DNA of 64,000 nt from Taudactylus pleione (Eukaryota > Chordata > Amphibia > Anura > Myobatrachidae). Below, piece after piece: positions 1 to 10,639 of this stretch (its first letter is position 1; each line of letters starts with the position of its first letter). The DNA is taken from NCBI GenBank assembly GCA_031769625.1, contig JAUIMM010000003.1:2001001-2065000 (forward strand), in the 5' to 3' direction. The position numbers and the translations under genes are program-made. Below the pieces are notes generated by a model. That model saw only the letters and a list, made by a program, of their open reading frames with translations, ran no database searches and was not told the DNA's origin.

Positions 1-3
1 CAG

Positions 4-601
4 TGGCCATGATTCAGAGCCGGACGCTATTTGCGAACGTCGTTCAGAAAAAGGGGTCAGCTATTTAAATTGAGCTCTCGCTCTTTGCGGTTTGTTGACA
101 CCTCTATGTCTGAACGAGCAAACGAAACATGCGCTCGCTATTTTGTAAAGACGCCCCATGGCCGCTCGCATCCTACGTCATCTCCGCTATTTATTTGATT
201 AATCGAGTACATCGAAAGGCATCTGAACTGCTCGCAGTGCTTGTGGTTGGATTTTCCTACCGCAATCATGCGAACAGTTCTGGCTAAGAAACAACCAAGT
301 GACGTGGCCGATGACGCTGCTTTGTTAATTATGCACACCCTTAAAACGCCCGTTTTGACCTTTTGGCACGCCTGCGTTCGGATCTCCACTCCCCGTTTTC
401 AAGCACCTTCCCCTGTTACCACCCACAAACGCCTCATTCTGTCACTCAAATTAGCAGGCATTCGCTATTTTGCGAGCACACAATTTCCGACCGCAATGAC
501 TGGATCGCGCATGCGTATTACAAACCATACGCATGCGCAGTTGTGCGAACATCGCTCGGAGCGAACGAGCGGCCGCTTACGAGCAGCTCTGAATCAGGCC
601 C
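4..601. mobile_element. MITE, family A (PIF/Harbinger-like)
   Basis: A non-coding element of about 600 bp. Its ends are inverted copies of a GATTCAGAG-type terminus: GATTCAGAGCCGGACG on the left and CTCTGAATCAGGCCC on the right. It is homologous along its whole length to the element at 27815-28414, sharing the interior blocks around GACGCCCCATGGCCGCTCGC and the GCGCATGCG segments. The left end has a small change, GGCCATGATT instead of GGGCCTGATT. The open frames inside it have no recognisable protein and are chance frames. The Harbinger assignment rests on the GGGCC-type termini and the 3-bp target duplications seen in its relatives. Confidence 0.8.
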
Positions 602-1349
602 AGTATACACACTCCATCAGGCTGACCACTAGTGACAATATACAGGTAGCTGCCCCGCAGTTCAGGAAGCCATTCTGGAACAGTAGCTGGTATGCACCAG
701 AGAGTTCTAAAAGGGGAGAGGGTTCTGGGAAAACTTCTGCACTAGTTCATAAATTGTTTTTATATGTCAGATAAACCCCCAATTGAAAGTTACTTAAATG
801 TCATTATTTTTATGGTAGATTGGGGTGCCGCCGAGGACAATGTTAAAACACTATCACAACAAAAAAAGAAAAAGAAATGTCCTCTTGGTTGGCGCACTAA
901 AGATAAGTATAAAATATAACCTTTATTTGATGAATTTAAAATCGAATTCCTGAAGTGAAATATAAAAGTGATAACATGTTATGAAAATAAAAACCTCTTA
1001 AATAAATGTCGGTATCATGTGATCTCAATTTATATTCTCTTATAATCATTTTTATTGGTTGGTTATACCTAAATCCACAGAATTAATGTATGTCTGCTTT
1101 AAACTCTGATGGTACAGATATAGTGGGCAACTATTTGTGAAACTGTAAGATTGTATTGCAGGAAGACTGTTTACATTTATTATGATACACTAGTATCTAT
1201 CTGGTAACAGTGTCCTGATTGTAAACAGTGTTGCAAAATCGGAAACAAGATCGTGTGTCTGTATGGACATGCTGAATACCACTAGGTGTCATTGTTGAAT
1301 TGGTGATCCCTAACTTTCAGTTGCACTCATAAATATATCTAAGGAATGA

Positions 1350-1745
1350 GGTCCTGATTCAGACCCGGACGCTAAGTTGCGCCCGCTTGCTCTGAGCGAT
1401 GGTCACCCATCTGCGCATGCGTATAAGTCGCAGTGCGCGTGCGCAAACTAGTACGAGCGATTGGATTTTATTAGCTCTCCCTGAAAAGACTGCCCAGTGG
1501 AATGAGTGACAGATAGCGCTGTTTGTGGATGGTAACAGGAGAAGGTGCTTCTGAACGGGGGAGTAGTGCTGCGAATGCAAGCGTGTCTGACCGTCATAAC
1601 GGAGATTAATGGCATGCATAATTAGCAAAGTAGCGTCATTGAACACGTCACTTGGTTATTTTTTACCCTAAACTGCTCGCAGTGCTTGTGAGAGGGTAGG
1701 GTCTACCTCAAGCTCTGCAAGCAGCTCCGATGGCTCTCGATGTTA
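1350..1745. mobile_element. MITE, family C, 5' end intact
   Basis: It starts with GGTCCTGATTCAGACCCGG. It shares interior blocks with the copies at 32700-33258, 40265-40823 and 61240-61553, including a GTGACAGA...GTTTGTGGATGGTAACAGG stretch, the TGCATAATTA block and the CTCGCAGTGCTTG block. The right end is not recognisable and is probably truncated. It lies in the loop of the foldback. Confidence 0.7.
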
Positions 1746-1904
1746 CCAATTAATCCTTCATACAGATACACGATCTTGTTAACAATTTTGCAACACTGTT
1801 TACAATCAGGACACTGTTACCAGATAGATACTAGTGTATCATAATAAATATAAACAGTCTTCCTGCAATACAATCTTACAGTTTCTCAAATAGTTGCCCA
1901 CTAT

Positions 1905-2460
1905 GACCCTGATTCAGACACACTCGCAAGCGGCTGTCCGCTCGCAAGTGGGTCGATGTTGTGCACTGCGCATGCGCACGATGGCGGGAGCTCCGTCGTG
2001 CGCATGCGCCAGACGCGACGAGCGAAGGAAAGTCCTTCGCTCGTTGTGTCTGATCAAAGGGGGCATGCTGTCGATGTTGATTAACAGCACGCCCCCTTTG
2101 GTGGGCGTGCCTCCCTGACGGGGGCGTTCCCAAGGGAACGCCTATCGTCAGAAGCCGGCCCACTGACATCACTAGTGATGTCAGTGGGAGTGATTTTGGC
2201 TCTGATAGAGCCAAAATCACTCCGGGCCTTGCGGTTGAAAACCTCAACCGCAGGCTCCGGCTCGCAGTTTCGATGGTTGCGATGGTCAAGACCATCGCGG
2301 CCATCAAACTGCACGCTCGTATAGGCTGTGGGTGGTGACCCACAGCTATACGAGCATCCAGGGGGACGCTCCATAGTTATGGAGGATGACTCTCATTCAG
2401 AGCGTGCGCTCTGCTCAGAGCGTGCGCTCTGCTCAGAGCGTACGGCTCTGAATGAGGGCC
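1905..2460. mobile_element. MITE, family B, inserted in foldback arm
   Basis: The termini are GACCCTGATTCAGACAC and GGCTCTGAATGAGGGCC. The interior has several perfect short palindromes, such as ACTGACATCACTAGTGATGTCAGT-type, the CAAAATCACTCC block and GTGGGTGGTGACCCAC. The uninterrupted opposite foldback arm gives the empty site, so the target duplication can be read as TAT (1902-1904 and 2461-2463). A 3-bp duplication fits PIF/Harbinger. Close relatives are at 36065-36613 and 43630-44178. Confidence 0.88.
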
Positions 2461-2731
2461 TATATCTGTACCATCAGAGTTTAAAGCAGACATATATTAA
2501 TTCTGTGGATTTAGGTACGACCAACCAATAAAAATGATTATAAGAGAATATAAATTGATATCACATGACACCAACATTTATTTAATAGGTTTTTATTTTC
2601 ATAACATGTTATCACTTTTATATTTCACTTCAGGAATTTGATTTTAAATTAATCAAATAAAGGTTATATTTTATACTTATCTTTAGTGCGCCAACCAAGA
2701 GGACATTTCTTTTTCTTTTTTTGTTGTGATA

Positions 2732-3069
2732 ATGCGCCAGAGAGTGCCTGAGCTCAGCTCAATACTTACCTGCGGCTACTGCCTTGCTGCCCTATAAACT
2801 ATTATCCTATAGTAAATACTAGCCATCCCTGCAACCTTATCCTCCAGAGTAACGGCAGGCAATTAACGTGGTGATACTAAAATCGCCTGCACAGGGAGCA
2901 TGCCCTTATTGAACTCAGTAAGACAGTATCAGCGCAATCATATTGAGGTTCAGTGAATAAATCCTTTCACTTATTCTGCAAAGCAATCTACCTACTAGCC
3001 AGTGTTCTTCTCCACACAGCTTTAGCACTGTACCACTAGTACAGAATATAAAATTCCAGGAAGGAAAAG
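2732..3069. other. Unassigned sequence
   Basis: No gene or repeat is recognised. It is ordinary AT-rich sequence between the foldback and an L1 fragment. Confidence 0.5.
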
Positions 3070-3335
3070 CAATCACACCTTTTAATGATTGGAGTACAAA
3101 GGGGATAAGGAACATTAAAGCACTGGTAGATGTATCTAATAGGTCTTTATTAAATGCACAGGGAATATTAGAAAAAATCCCAATACCAAGATCACAGTTT
3201 TTTGCAATATATCAGGCACAACACTATATAAGCTCAGTGCTGAGGGAACTGAGGACACAGGATTGGATGAATCCTTTAGACACACTATTGGGTAACCCAA
3301 TGAAGGGTAAAAAAAATATTTTTCACTACATTACT
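3070..3335 (+). pseudogene. L1/Tx1-type LINE ORF2 C-terminal fragment
   Basis: One forward frame, from about 3080, reads FNDWSTKGIRNIKALVD followed by IPRSQFFAIYQAQHYI. This pattern (W..KGI..I..L.D, then IP...FF.Y.Q..HY) is characteristic of the C-terminal domain downstream of the reverse transcriptase in L1-clade ORF2 proteins. The match is to family layout by eye. No reverse transcriptase precedes it, so the fragment is truncated and non-functional. Confidence 0.6.
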
Positions 3336-3735
3336 ACGTGAGTTGGGGTACGCCTATATGAAAGATATCTTGATATATATTTCCACTTCTAAATCTAAGT
3401 GTTCATGGTACGCCCAGCTCATTCATTAGTGCTGGCGAGGTTCTATCCTTTGGATTTCCTTCAGTTGTTACACTGCTCCATTTCTACATGGGATTAATAC
3501 TTTAACCAGTTATATAAAGATAATTTGCTGTACTTCACATTTTGCCCTTTTCTGTTTTTTTTGTATATTTTCATATCCTGCCCATTTGGAGTTGACCTTT
3601 ATGAGGGAGGAGTCACCCGACATCATTGGGGTTTGACTGTGTCATTATTACTTTTCATTGTGTGTTTGTATTGCCTTGGATCTGATCTCCGTTTTTATTA
3701 CTACTTTGTCCACTGGAAATTGTTACAGTGGATCA
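3336..3735. other. Unassigned sequence, possible LINE remnant
   Basis: No gene is recognised. It directly continues the LINE fragment and may be decayed LINE 3' sequence. The short open frames here show no conserved motif. Confidence 0.4.
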
Positions 3736-3739
3736 CATG

Positions 3740-4190
3740 AAGTTGGAAAGGAGCTGGACAGGCTATCAGTACGCATTGACCATGGTGGATCACTACACTA
3801 AGTATGCAGTTATCTTACCTGTATGAGACATTACTGCAAAGACTACTGCCAAAATCTTTTGGAGGGCATTTGTACAACCGTATGGATACCCAGAGAAGAT
3901 TTTGATGGATCAAGGGTCAGCTTTTGAATCCCATTTGTTCCAGGAACTGTGTAAACTGTACGCTGTGAATAGTTAAGAATGGCTGCCTATCACCCGCAAA
4001 GGAACGGAGTGTGCGAGAGAATGAACGGGACTCTCATAAATCTTCTCCGGGCTATCCTTTTACCACAGCAGGCTGAATGGCCTGTCTTCCTAGCTGAATT
4101 AGTCTATATCTACAATAATACAGTACATCAAACCACCGGGTTTACTCCCTATTCCTTGTGTGAGGATCATCTAGTCTTTAAACCCTTTTT
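3740..4190 (+). pseudogene. Ty3/gypsy-type integrase core, broken
   Basis: The translation reads TMVDHYTKYAV, then MDQGSAF, then AAYHPQRNGVCERMNG. These carry the three acidic positions of the DDE integrase core (D in MVDHYTK, D in MDQG, E in CERMNG) with the usual spacing. They are followed by a W..FLAELVY.YNN segment and TGFTPYSL, standard near the end of the Ty3/gypsy integrase core. In-frame stops near 3824 and 3975 break the frame. The core ends abruptly near 4165, just before the RPLP0 retrocopy. No zinc-binding domain or reverse transcriptase precedes it, so this is an inactive remnant. Confidence 0.85.
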
Positions 4191-4202
4191 GTGGCAATCC
4201 TT

Positions 4203-5142
4203 GGTAGCACTGACAAGATGCCCAGGTAAGACAGGGCTTTGTGGAAGTCAAACTATTTCCTGAAAATCTTTCAATTGCTGGATGATTGCCCAAAATGCTT
4301 TATTGTGGGGGCGGACAATGTTGGTTCAAAGCAAATGCAACAGATCTGTATGTCCCTGCGAGGGAAAGCTATTGTGCTGATGGGGAAGAACACAATGATG
4401 TGCAAAGCTATCCATGGACATTTGGAGAATAACTCTGCTCTAGAGAAGCTTCTGCCTCACATTAAGGGAAATGTGGGTTTTGTTTTTATCAAGGAGGATC
4501 TCATGGAAGTTCGAGACATGTTGTTAGCCAACAAGGTGCTCGCGTCTGCTCGTGCTGGTGCCATTGCATGTGATGTCACTGTGCCTGCTCAGAATATGGG
4601 TTTGGGCCCCGAGAAGATTTCCTTTTTCCAGGCATTGGGAATCAATACAAAAATTCCAGAGGAACTATTGAAATTTTGAGTGATGTGCAATTGATTAAGA
4701 CTGGAGATAAAGTAGGTGCCAGTGTAGCCACCCTGCTGAACATTTCTCCCTTCTCCTTTGGTTTGATCATCCAACAAGTCTATGATAATGGCAGCATTTA
4801 TAGTCCAGAAGTCTTGGATATCACTCGCTTTTTGGAGAGTGTTCGCAATGTGGCCAGCATTTGTCTACAGATTAGTTATCCCACGGTCGCCTCTGTGTCC
4901 CACAGTCATCAATGGGTACAAGTGCATTCTAGCTCTTGCAGTGGAAACAGACTACAGCTTCCCATTGGCAGACAAGGTCAAGGCTTTCCTGGCAGACCCA
5001 ACTGCCTTTGTTGTTGCTACTCCTATTGTGGAGGCTGCTTCGGCTCCTAGTGCATCTGTGCCCCAGAAGGAGGAAAAGCAAGAGGAGTCTGAGGATTCAG
5101 ATGACGATATGGGATTTGGTCTCTCTTACTAAGCCACAGTAA
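4203..5142 (+). pseudogene. rplp0 (pseudogene): RPLP0 (60S acidic ribosomal protein P0) retrocopy
   Basis: An intronless copy of the ribosomal stalk protein P0, which anchors P1/P2 on the large subunit. The start codon is at 4218, and a stop arises at codon 4 (TAA). Recognisable stretches are [47 protein letters not shown] and [16 protein letters not shown] frameshift near 4675 moves to [15 protein letters not shown] and [20 protein letters not shown]. After another frameshift it ends in [16 protein letters not shown], the acidic C-terminal tail of P0. A short block is missing before RFLE. No poly(A) tract follows the stop at 5132. With several disabling changes it is certainly a pseudogene. 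It abuts the integrase remnant on the left and a possible LTR on the right. Confidence 0.95.
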
Positions 5143-5690
5143 GAGGTACCGGCAGTGGAAGGAGTAAGAGTAAGTGATCACCAACGTATACCATCCGTCC
5201 TTTTCTGGTAACTAATTGTGCACTAACAATAAAGCGCTAGACTTTTATTGGGGGAACTTTACTTACCTGATTGTTATTAGTGCAGTGTAATACTAAGTTA
5301 GAGTACAACGTTAATGGTTAAGTCAGAATATATAGAATAGTAATATTACATTGAGTAAATGTTTGATGTGATTGGAGGAGTTGCCAAATATACTAACCTT
5401 TGAGATTCCACAGGGATCCAGGTCCATCCAGTGATTCCATGAGCTGATGAGTTCCTGTAAAATAAAAATACAAATGTTATTGTAATGTGATTTGATGTGA
5501 TGTGTATTGTAAAAGTAAATTTAAAGGAAGATTTACAGTAAATTATCTTTGCAATAACATTAAATAAACCTATCAACACAGCTTACCAAAGTGCAGTGTG
5601 CTTACCTCCTTACCTCTCTGTAAAGAAGGAAGAACTAGGGATTACTACACCTATCATTAGCTTTACCCCATAAATTTGGGGTGTTACATT
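5143..5690 (+). mobile_element. Candidate LTR of a Ty3/gypsy-like element
   Basis: The segment sits between an integrase/RPLP0 remnant and a gag frame on the same strand, where an LTR is expected. It has AATAAAG near 5228, a possible polyadenylation signal. It ends near GGTGTTACA, followed by TTTGGCGTCACTAGACAGG, which could be a primer-binding site. No second LTR copy was found in the window, so the limits are inferred from position only. Confidence 0.4.
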
Positions 5691-5760
5691 TGGCGTCACT
5701 AGACAGGATACAGAGTCCAAAGTTAGGAGGGTTAAGCTGAAGATAACAGAAAACTACACA

Positions 5761-7440
5761 ATGTCACAAGAACAAAGAGCAATGGAAGATTCAGCCGGAG
5801 CAAGTGTAAGTGGCACTCAGATAAGAACATCTTCGATAGCACAAGTCAATCCTATAACACTTCCATATTATTTCGGAGCTCCGTGGCTCCCTACCTACAG
5901 TGGAGATATGCACAGAAGTGAAGGGAGCAACTTGACGGAATTCAAGAACAAAATCAGATCGATGTTTAGATTATATCCCTTAAACGAACAACAACAAGTT
6001 GAAATCCTCATTGGACAACTAAAAGAGGGAACTCTTCGGGAAGTAACATCATGGCCTATAGAAGAAAAGTGAAAGGTAGATCAAATATTTTAACGAATAG
6101 CCACTACCTTTGAGACCAGAACTGTGTCAGAGTTAAAAACGCTGTTCTATGGATGTAAGCAACTTCCGGGAGAGACCTTGAGAGATTATGCTCTCACGCC
6201 CTGATTCAGAGGCGCACGCTATTTGCGTGCACTCACTCTGAATCAGGGCATTTTTTCTTTTAAGTTTCAGCCTCCAGGCCGCTCGCATAGCTGTGGGTGA
6301 CTACCCACAGATTTTGCGAGCGGCCTGGCGATGGTCGCGATTATCGAGACCATTGGGCTTGCGAGGAGACCCTGTGGTAGGATCTCCGGGCTTGCAAGCC
6401 CGAGTGGAGGAGGAAGTCCACTACTGACATCACGAGTGATGTCAGTAGGGCTGCCCACAAACACCAGGCATTCCTAAGGGAATGCCTGCATTTGTGCAGC
6501 CACTCCCCCATCCCCACCTACAGAACGGGGTGAACTGTCAATCAACATCAACAGCTGCCCCGTCTTGTAGTGAGCCCCAGAGCGACGGAGCTGCCATCGC
6601 TCGCTGGGGCTCACGCATGCATACGCCGGAGGCGGCGCATGCACAGGGGCCAAACATCGACCCACTTGCGAGCCGTATGCGCTCGCGAGAAGTCTGAATC
6701 AGGCCCTCAGTCTACAGGAGGCATTACAAGATATCCGAGCGATTGGAGAAGAAGAAATTAGAGATACTGATGAAGTGTTGATAGCTCAATTCATTGAGGG
6801 GTCTGGTGGAGAAGGAATAAAGACACAATTAAAGTTATTAAGGATGCAAATGCCTAAACACTCTCTTAGATTTTAAAGAAACAGCCATCAAAGTAGTGGG
6901 GCCCCAAATCATTTCGGAACAAAGTTTCCTTGAGATGCCAGGGTTTCAGGAGAGTCCGAGTACTGTGAGAACAAAATATATAGAAAGAGAAAATGCTCTA
7001 TAAAAAGGGATTTAGCAAAACAAAGTGTTCAAGCTCCATCCTCTGATCCTTTTAAAACATTACAAAATCAGTTAAAGGAATTAACTATGGGATTGGCTGA
7101 AATTTGTAACGAAGTTCAAAACTTAAAAAAATACAAATTCCCTAACTCCAAACTACCAAGGTGGAGGAACGAGAGAGGGAAAAATTCTGATGATTGGTGG
7201 GTACCACCCAGAAGAGCGGGACGATGGGTTACTGATCAGTTCGATGCTCAGGGACATCCCATTTGCCACCGATGCCAGAGACCAGGTCATATAGAGAGAA
7301 ATTGTCACCAGACTGAAAATTTAAACTCCAATGCCCCGAGGATGGGAGACCAGGCATTAGGGAGAATATCAAGAATAAGACCCACCCTTGAAGAATGGCG
7401 ACCCCATTATGGCAGACAATGCAACATAGGTGAAAATTAG
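5761..7440 (+). pseudogene. Gag-like ORF of an LTR retrotransposon, interrupted by a MITE
   Basis: The start codon at 5761 opens a frame of about 100 codons with capsid-like LTEFKNKIRSMF and LIGQLKEGTLREV. In-frame stops occur at 6070 and soon after. Past them the capsid-like phrase LPGETLRDYAL runs straight into the MITE at 6198-6706. The frame resumes after it with SLQEALQDIRAIGEEE, so the MITE cut one continuous coding sequence. After a further frameshift near 6875, the part from 7087 carries the zinc knuckle CHRCQRPGHIERNC (CX2CX4HX4C) that binds RNA in Gag nucleocapsid. The Ty3/gypsy assignment is favoured by the neighbouring integrases but not proven. Non-functional. Confidence 0.82.
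6198..6706. mobile_element. MITE, family B-like, inserted in gag
   Basis: The termini are CGCCCTGATTCAGAGG and AGTCTGAATCAGGCCC. The interior carries the family's palindromes, including the GACATCACGAGTGATGTC type and CTGTGGGTGACTACCCACAG, in the opposite orientation to the copy at 1905. The gag codons on both sides show the empty site. The target duplication is TCA (6195-6197 and 6707-6709), again 3 bp. Confidence 0.88.
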
Positions 7441-7489
7441 TTGACCGCCACATTAGACACCAATCCTTTGGTCCATACAGGGAAAATTT

Positions 7490-7813
7490 CTCTGGTTCCA
7501 TATGCAACGTGGGTATGGGTTCATCAATCATGAGGACACAAAGCAGGACATCTTTGTGCACTACACAGCCATACAGAAAAACAATCTCAGAAAATATCAA
7601 CAAAGTCTGGGAGATGGAGAAACTGTAGAGTTTGATGTGGTTGAAGTAGAGAAAGGTCTGCGAGCAACTAAAGTCACTGGTCCTGGTGGTGTTCCAGTTC
7701 AAGGCAGCAGATATGCAGCAGATCATAAGTGTTACTGGCACTATTCACGTCGCCGAGGTCCTTCATGTAATAACCAGCACGATTATCAATACCCTGAATA
7801 TGGATTTGATTAA
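7490..7813 (+). pseudogene. ybx1-like (pseudogene): Y-box binding protein (YBX) retrocopy fragment
   Basis: The reading frame covers the later part of a cold-shock domain and the start of the basic tail of a Y-box protein, which binds mRNA and single-stranded nucleic acid. Visible pieces are [17 protein letters not shown] (RNP-type segment), [37 protein letters not shown] and RRRGPS. Family members usually have GYGFINRNDTKEDVFVH here, and ATNVTGPGG in place of ATKVTGPGG. Homology begins inside the domain around the W of the VKWF motif, with no start codon, no intron and no poly(A) tail. It lies directly behind the gag zinc knuckle. No signs of expression are visible. Confidence 0.9.
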
Positions 7814-8200
7814 GAAAAAGTTGAAAGTTCGGCAGGAAGTGTTAATCCCCAAAGACCTTACCAAATGTGTCGCTATCCACCACACCTTCTAAGGAGATCA
7901 AGTGGACACAGACAACAACATTCTGAGAACACCCATTCTAGTCTGGTCCTCACTAGCCAACCAAGGGTGTGTGCCACTGATTGTCCGGAAGACATGGAAA
8001 GGGTTGCTGACTCACCCAGAGCTGAGAGCTTGGAATCTTCCAAACAGAATTGTCAGGATACTGTTCCCGAGGAACCTTGTATTGTAGCCAAGAAGCCCAT
8101 AATGACTGTTCTAGCCCAGTATGGGGTCCCAGAGAATGAATATACAGTTATAGATTCAAGTGAAGTGGCCCGAATTCTGTGAAGAGGTTCAAGACCCTCA
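7814..8200 (+). other. Unassigned open frames downstream of YBX fragment
   Basis: Two overlapping frames are open, one ending at 8182 with MTVLAQYGVPENEYTVIDS and one spanning 7686-7892. I do not recognise either. Given the flanking elements, this may be the continuation of the retroelement. No conserved protease or polymerase motif is visible. Confidence 0.3.
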
Positions 8201-8734
8201 AAAAAGAGATACAAGTGGCTTTCTATTAGATATAAACAATAGAGTACATTAAAGTAAATAAGATGTCATGCAATATGTGATCTGTAGAAAAGAAAATTCA
8301 GTGAACAAAATTGCAAATGCAAATAATTTATTAGAAAATTGTTAAGCTAATATTTGAATATGTACTACTAAGTGTCACGGTCCCAGCAGAAAGCATCCAG
8401 AACATGCATAGAGACTCACCGGCCATTGAACAGTGCTGAGGCAGCGTTTGGCCTGGTGAAAGCTGCGCTGGGTGACTTAGTGGAATAACGATGGTCAGCT
8501 CTGAGTTACCGGTAACAGAGCTGGGAGAGGCTGCCCAGTGAGACCTGCTGTCTTCTGGACAACAGTGAAGGGAAGCAGTTTTAAGGACCTGTACGTGGGG
8601 CTACTGTGCAGTTCTGGAGGTGAGCTTGACAGGGAGAGAGGCTTGTCACCCTGCTGTTACCAGAAAGAAGTTCCAAAAAGCCTTGGACAGTTGGGAGATG
8701 GTAGTAAGCTGACACAAACTGAACTATCTGGAAT
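8201..8734. other. Unassigned sequence
   Basis: No gene or clear repeat is recognised. An open frame of 73 codons from 8538 shows no domain. Confidence 0.4.
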
Positions 8735-8830
8735 CATAAAAACAGTTAAAATCACATAAAATGGGCCTGTTTTTGTTCCTACAGTATTATTAACCTCAAT
8801 AACATTGAGGAACTCACTATTCTCCAGGCT
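8735..8830 (+). repeat. Fragment of the repeat also seen at 10393-10500
   Basis: The AATCATAAAAACAGTTAAAA block, the CACATAAAAT block and GTTCCTACAGTATTATTAACC recur almost unchanged at 10393-10470. This shows two dispersed copies of one MITE-like element. Confidence 0.7.
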
Positions 8831-8904
8831 CATAGTGGGACAATGATAGGGAGCAGCTACTGGGACCAGCTCTCAGGTGACTCTGAGCAGGAGGTAAACT
8901 GCAT

Positions 8905-9110
8905 CCAAAAAGTATTCACAACGCTTCACTTTTATCACATTTTGTTATGTTACAGCCTTATTCCAAAATGGAATAAATTCATTTTTGTCCTCAAAATTCT
9001 ACACACAATACCCAATAATGACAATGTGTAAAATGTTTTTTTGAGATTTTCACAAATTTAATTAAAAAAACCCACTAAGAAATCACATGTACATAAGTGT
9101 TCACGACCTT
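8905..9110 (+). mobile_element. Tc1/mariner terminal fragment
   Basis: The block from AAAAAGTATTCACAACGCTT through CCAAAATGGAATAAATTC and AAGAAATCACATGTACATAAG is the familiar terminal sequence of vertebrate Tc1-like transposons of fishes and frogs. A second copy is at 50209-50460. No transposase is present. Confidence 0.8.
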
Positions 9111-10120
9111 TCCCATGAAGCTCAAAATTGATGATTGATGATATTTGTTCTATGTGTTAATTACATTGTAATTCCTGTTTAGGATTTTTTTTATTGTATT
9201 TTACATCGGGCGAGTGTTTGTTATATGTATTGATAAAATATTGTGAGTTTGATTGTCAGCACTTCTATGTTTGCATGATTTTTGCGCTGGGTGGGTTTTT
9301 ATAGTCCCATTATAGGAACTGCAATTAGTCTTACTATTGTATTTTATTTTGATTTTCCGTGTCTGAATTGTTTGTTAGCTTTATCCCATTGGTCTAATGG
9401 AATACATATTTATAAATACATTTTAGTGCTAATGATGCTCAATTAAATAAAAATGTCCCAGTATGATGTTGTTAATAAAAGCAAGCTGTAATGTGTTACT
9501 AAATCAAGCAGACAGACTTCAGTGGCCTGTCCCATCCACTTTAAAGGTAAGGAATCTTATTATGCAGGACACAGGAGGAAGCCAAGAAGCTGTAATGTAA
9601 GCATATCTCCTTTAGAACACACAGGAATGTCTGTCCATAAATGGTTCTGTCTGTCGGCACTAACATTTGGTAACCAACAGGATGCCATCACGGGTTTTTA
9701 CGCATTTCTCCGTCTGAGTCAGTAGAGTTGTGAGGCTCTAAGTTTAGCATTGGAAGTTTAGAAATTCCATAAAATCTAATAAGGTTAGATAATTACCATT
9801 TTGCATAACCACCAACCACTAGTCTTCATTTTACATCTTAGAAAGGAGGACCAGCCATGATGGTCTTTCTCATGGCTACTCAACATTAAAATCATGGTAT
9901 AACATTGAAATCAGAGAAGCCAAACTATGTGGCAATGCTGATGATCTATCACGTTCTACCTGGCCACAATCTGAGGAAGACAATAAGAAAGACCTCTTGG
10001 AGGTTTATCACAACCTGGTAATTGATCAGTAATAAGCTACAGTAATTCTCAGAGAAACAAGAAACCATCCAGTTTTTAATAATGTTTTTAACTTCACTCT
10101 TTTTTTTTCAAAAGTATGTA
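9111..10120. other. Unassigned sequence
   Basis: AT-rich sequence with only short open frames. No domain, splice-bounded exon or inverted repeat was recognised. Confidence 0.4.
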
Positions 10121-10124
10121 AAAC

Positions 10125-10280
10125 CTATTTATCTTGGATATTCTAGAAGGAGTGACCATATGTCAGAGAACCTTAATGCTTGGGACTCGTGTGGTGATAC
10201 CACCCAAACTCCAAGGCAACATCTTCCATAAATTGCATGAAGGCCACTTGGGAACTGTTAAAATGAAGATCTCGTCAAGA
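10125..10280 (+). pseudogene. Ty3/gypsy integrase zinc-binding fragment
   Basis: The frame reads GTRVVIPPKLQGNIFHKLHEGHLGTVKMK. It matches the standard Ty3/gypsy segment where a return from reverse transcriptase/RNase H leads into the integrase H2C2 zinc finger (H..L HEGH.G..KM). The finger is cut off after the histidines by the MITE at 10281. It could belong to the same element family as the integrase at 3740-4190. Confidence 0.75.
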
Positions 10281-10500
10281 ACTAGGGATGTGCGCCGACC
10301 CCCGTGTTTTGGTTTTGGATCTGGATTTCCCCTGGTTATGGATCTGGATTTGTTTTGTTTTTTTGTTTTGGTTTTGGATCTGGATTTTTTCTTAAAAAAT
10401 CATAAAAACAGCTAAAATCACATAAAATTGGCCTTTTTTTGTTCCTACAGTGTTATTAACCTAAATAACATATATTTCCACTTGTTTACAATCAATTTTG
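10281..10500 (+). mobile_element. MITE with ACTAGGGATGTGC terminus
   Basis: It begins ACTAGGGATGTGCGCCGACC, the same terminus as the hairpin element at 60343-60600. This is followed by repeated GGTTTTGGATCTGGATTT motifs and the block shared with 8735-8830. The right end is not defined. Confidence 0.65.
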
Positions 10501-10639
10501 ACCACCCCACGGCTCACAATATTGATTCTTTTTAGTTAGTTAAAGGCCAAAAGGTTGCATCCACCTAGCTGGCTCAAAACTGAGTGATAAATAGAGTTGA
10601 GGACTCTGCAAAGATGATGGTTGGGTACCCCTTGATGAT

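Larger units (their letters stand above)
851..2731. repeat. Large inverted repeat (foldback), arms about 0.4 kb
   Basis: The left arm, about 851-1263, reads outward as the reverse complement of the right arm, about 1757-2731, once the MITE at 1905-2460 is removed. The outer tips are CTATCACAACAAAAAAAG and CTTTTTTTGTTGTGATA. The arms differ by scattered substitutions, so the structure is old. The loop, about 1264-1756, holds a family C MITE. No transposase is present. It could be a DNA transposon with long terminal inverted repeats or two inverted copies of one repeat. Confidence 0.85.

Noticed and set aside
4239..4679. Functional ribosomal protein P0 gene
   Set aside because: No introns, a stop at codon 4, frameshifts and a small internal deletion show a retrocopy.
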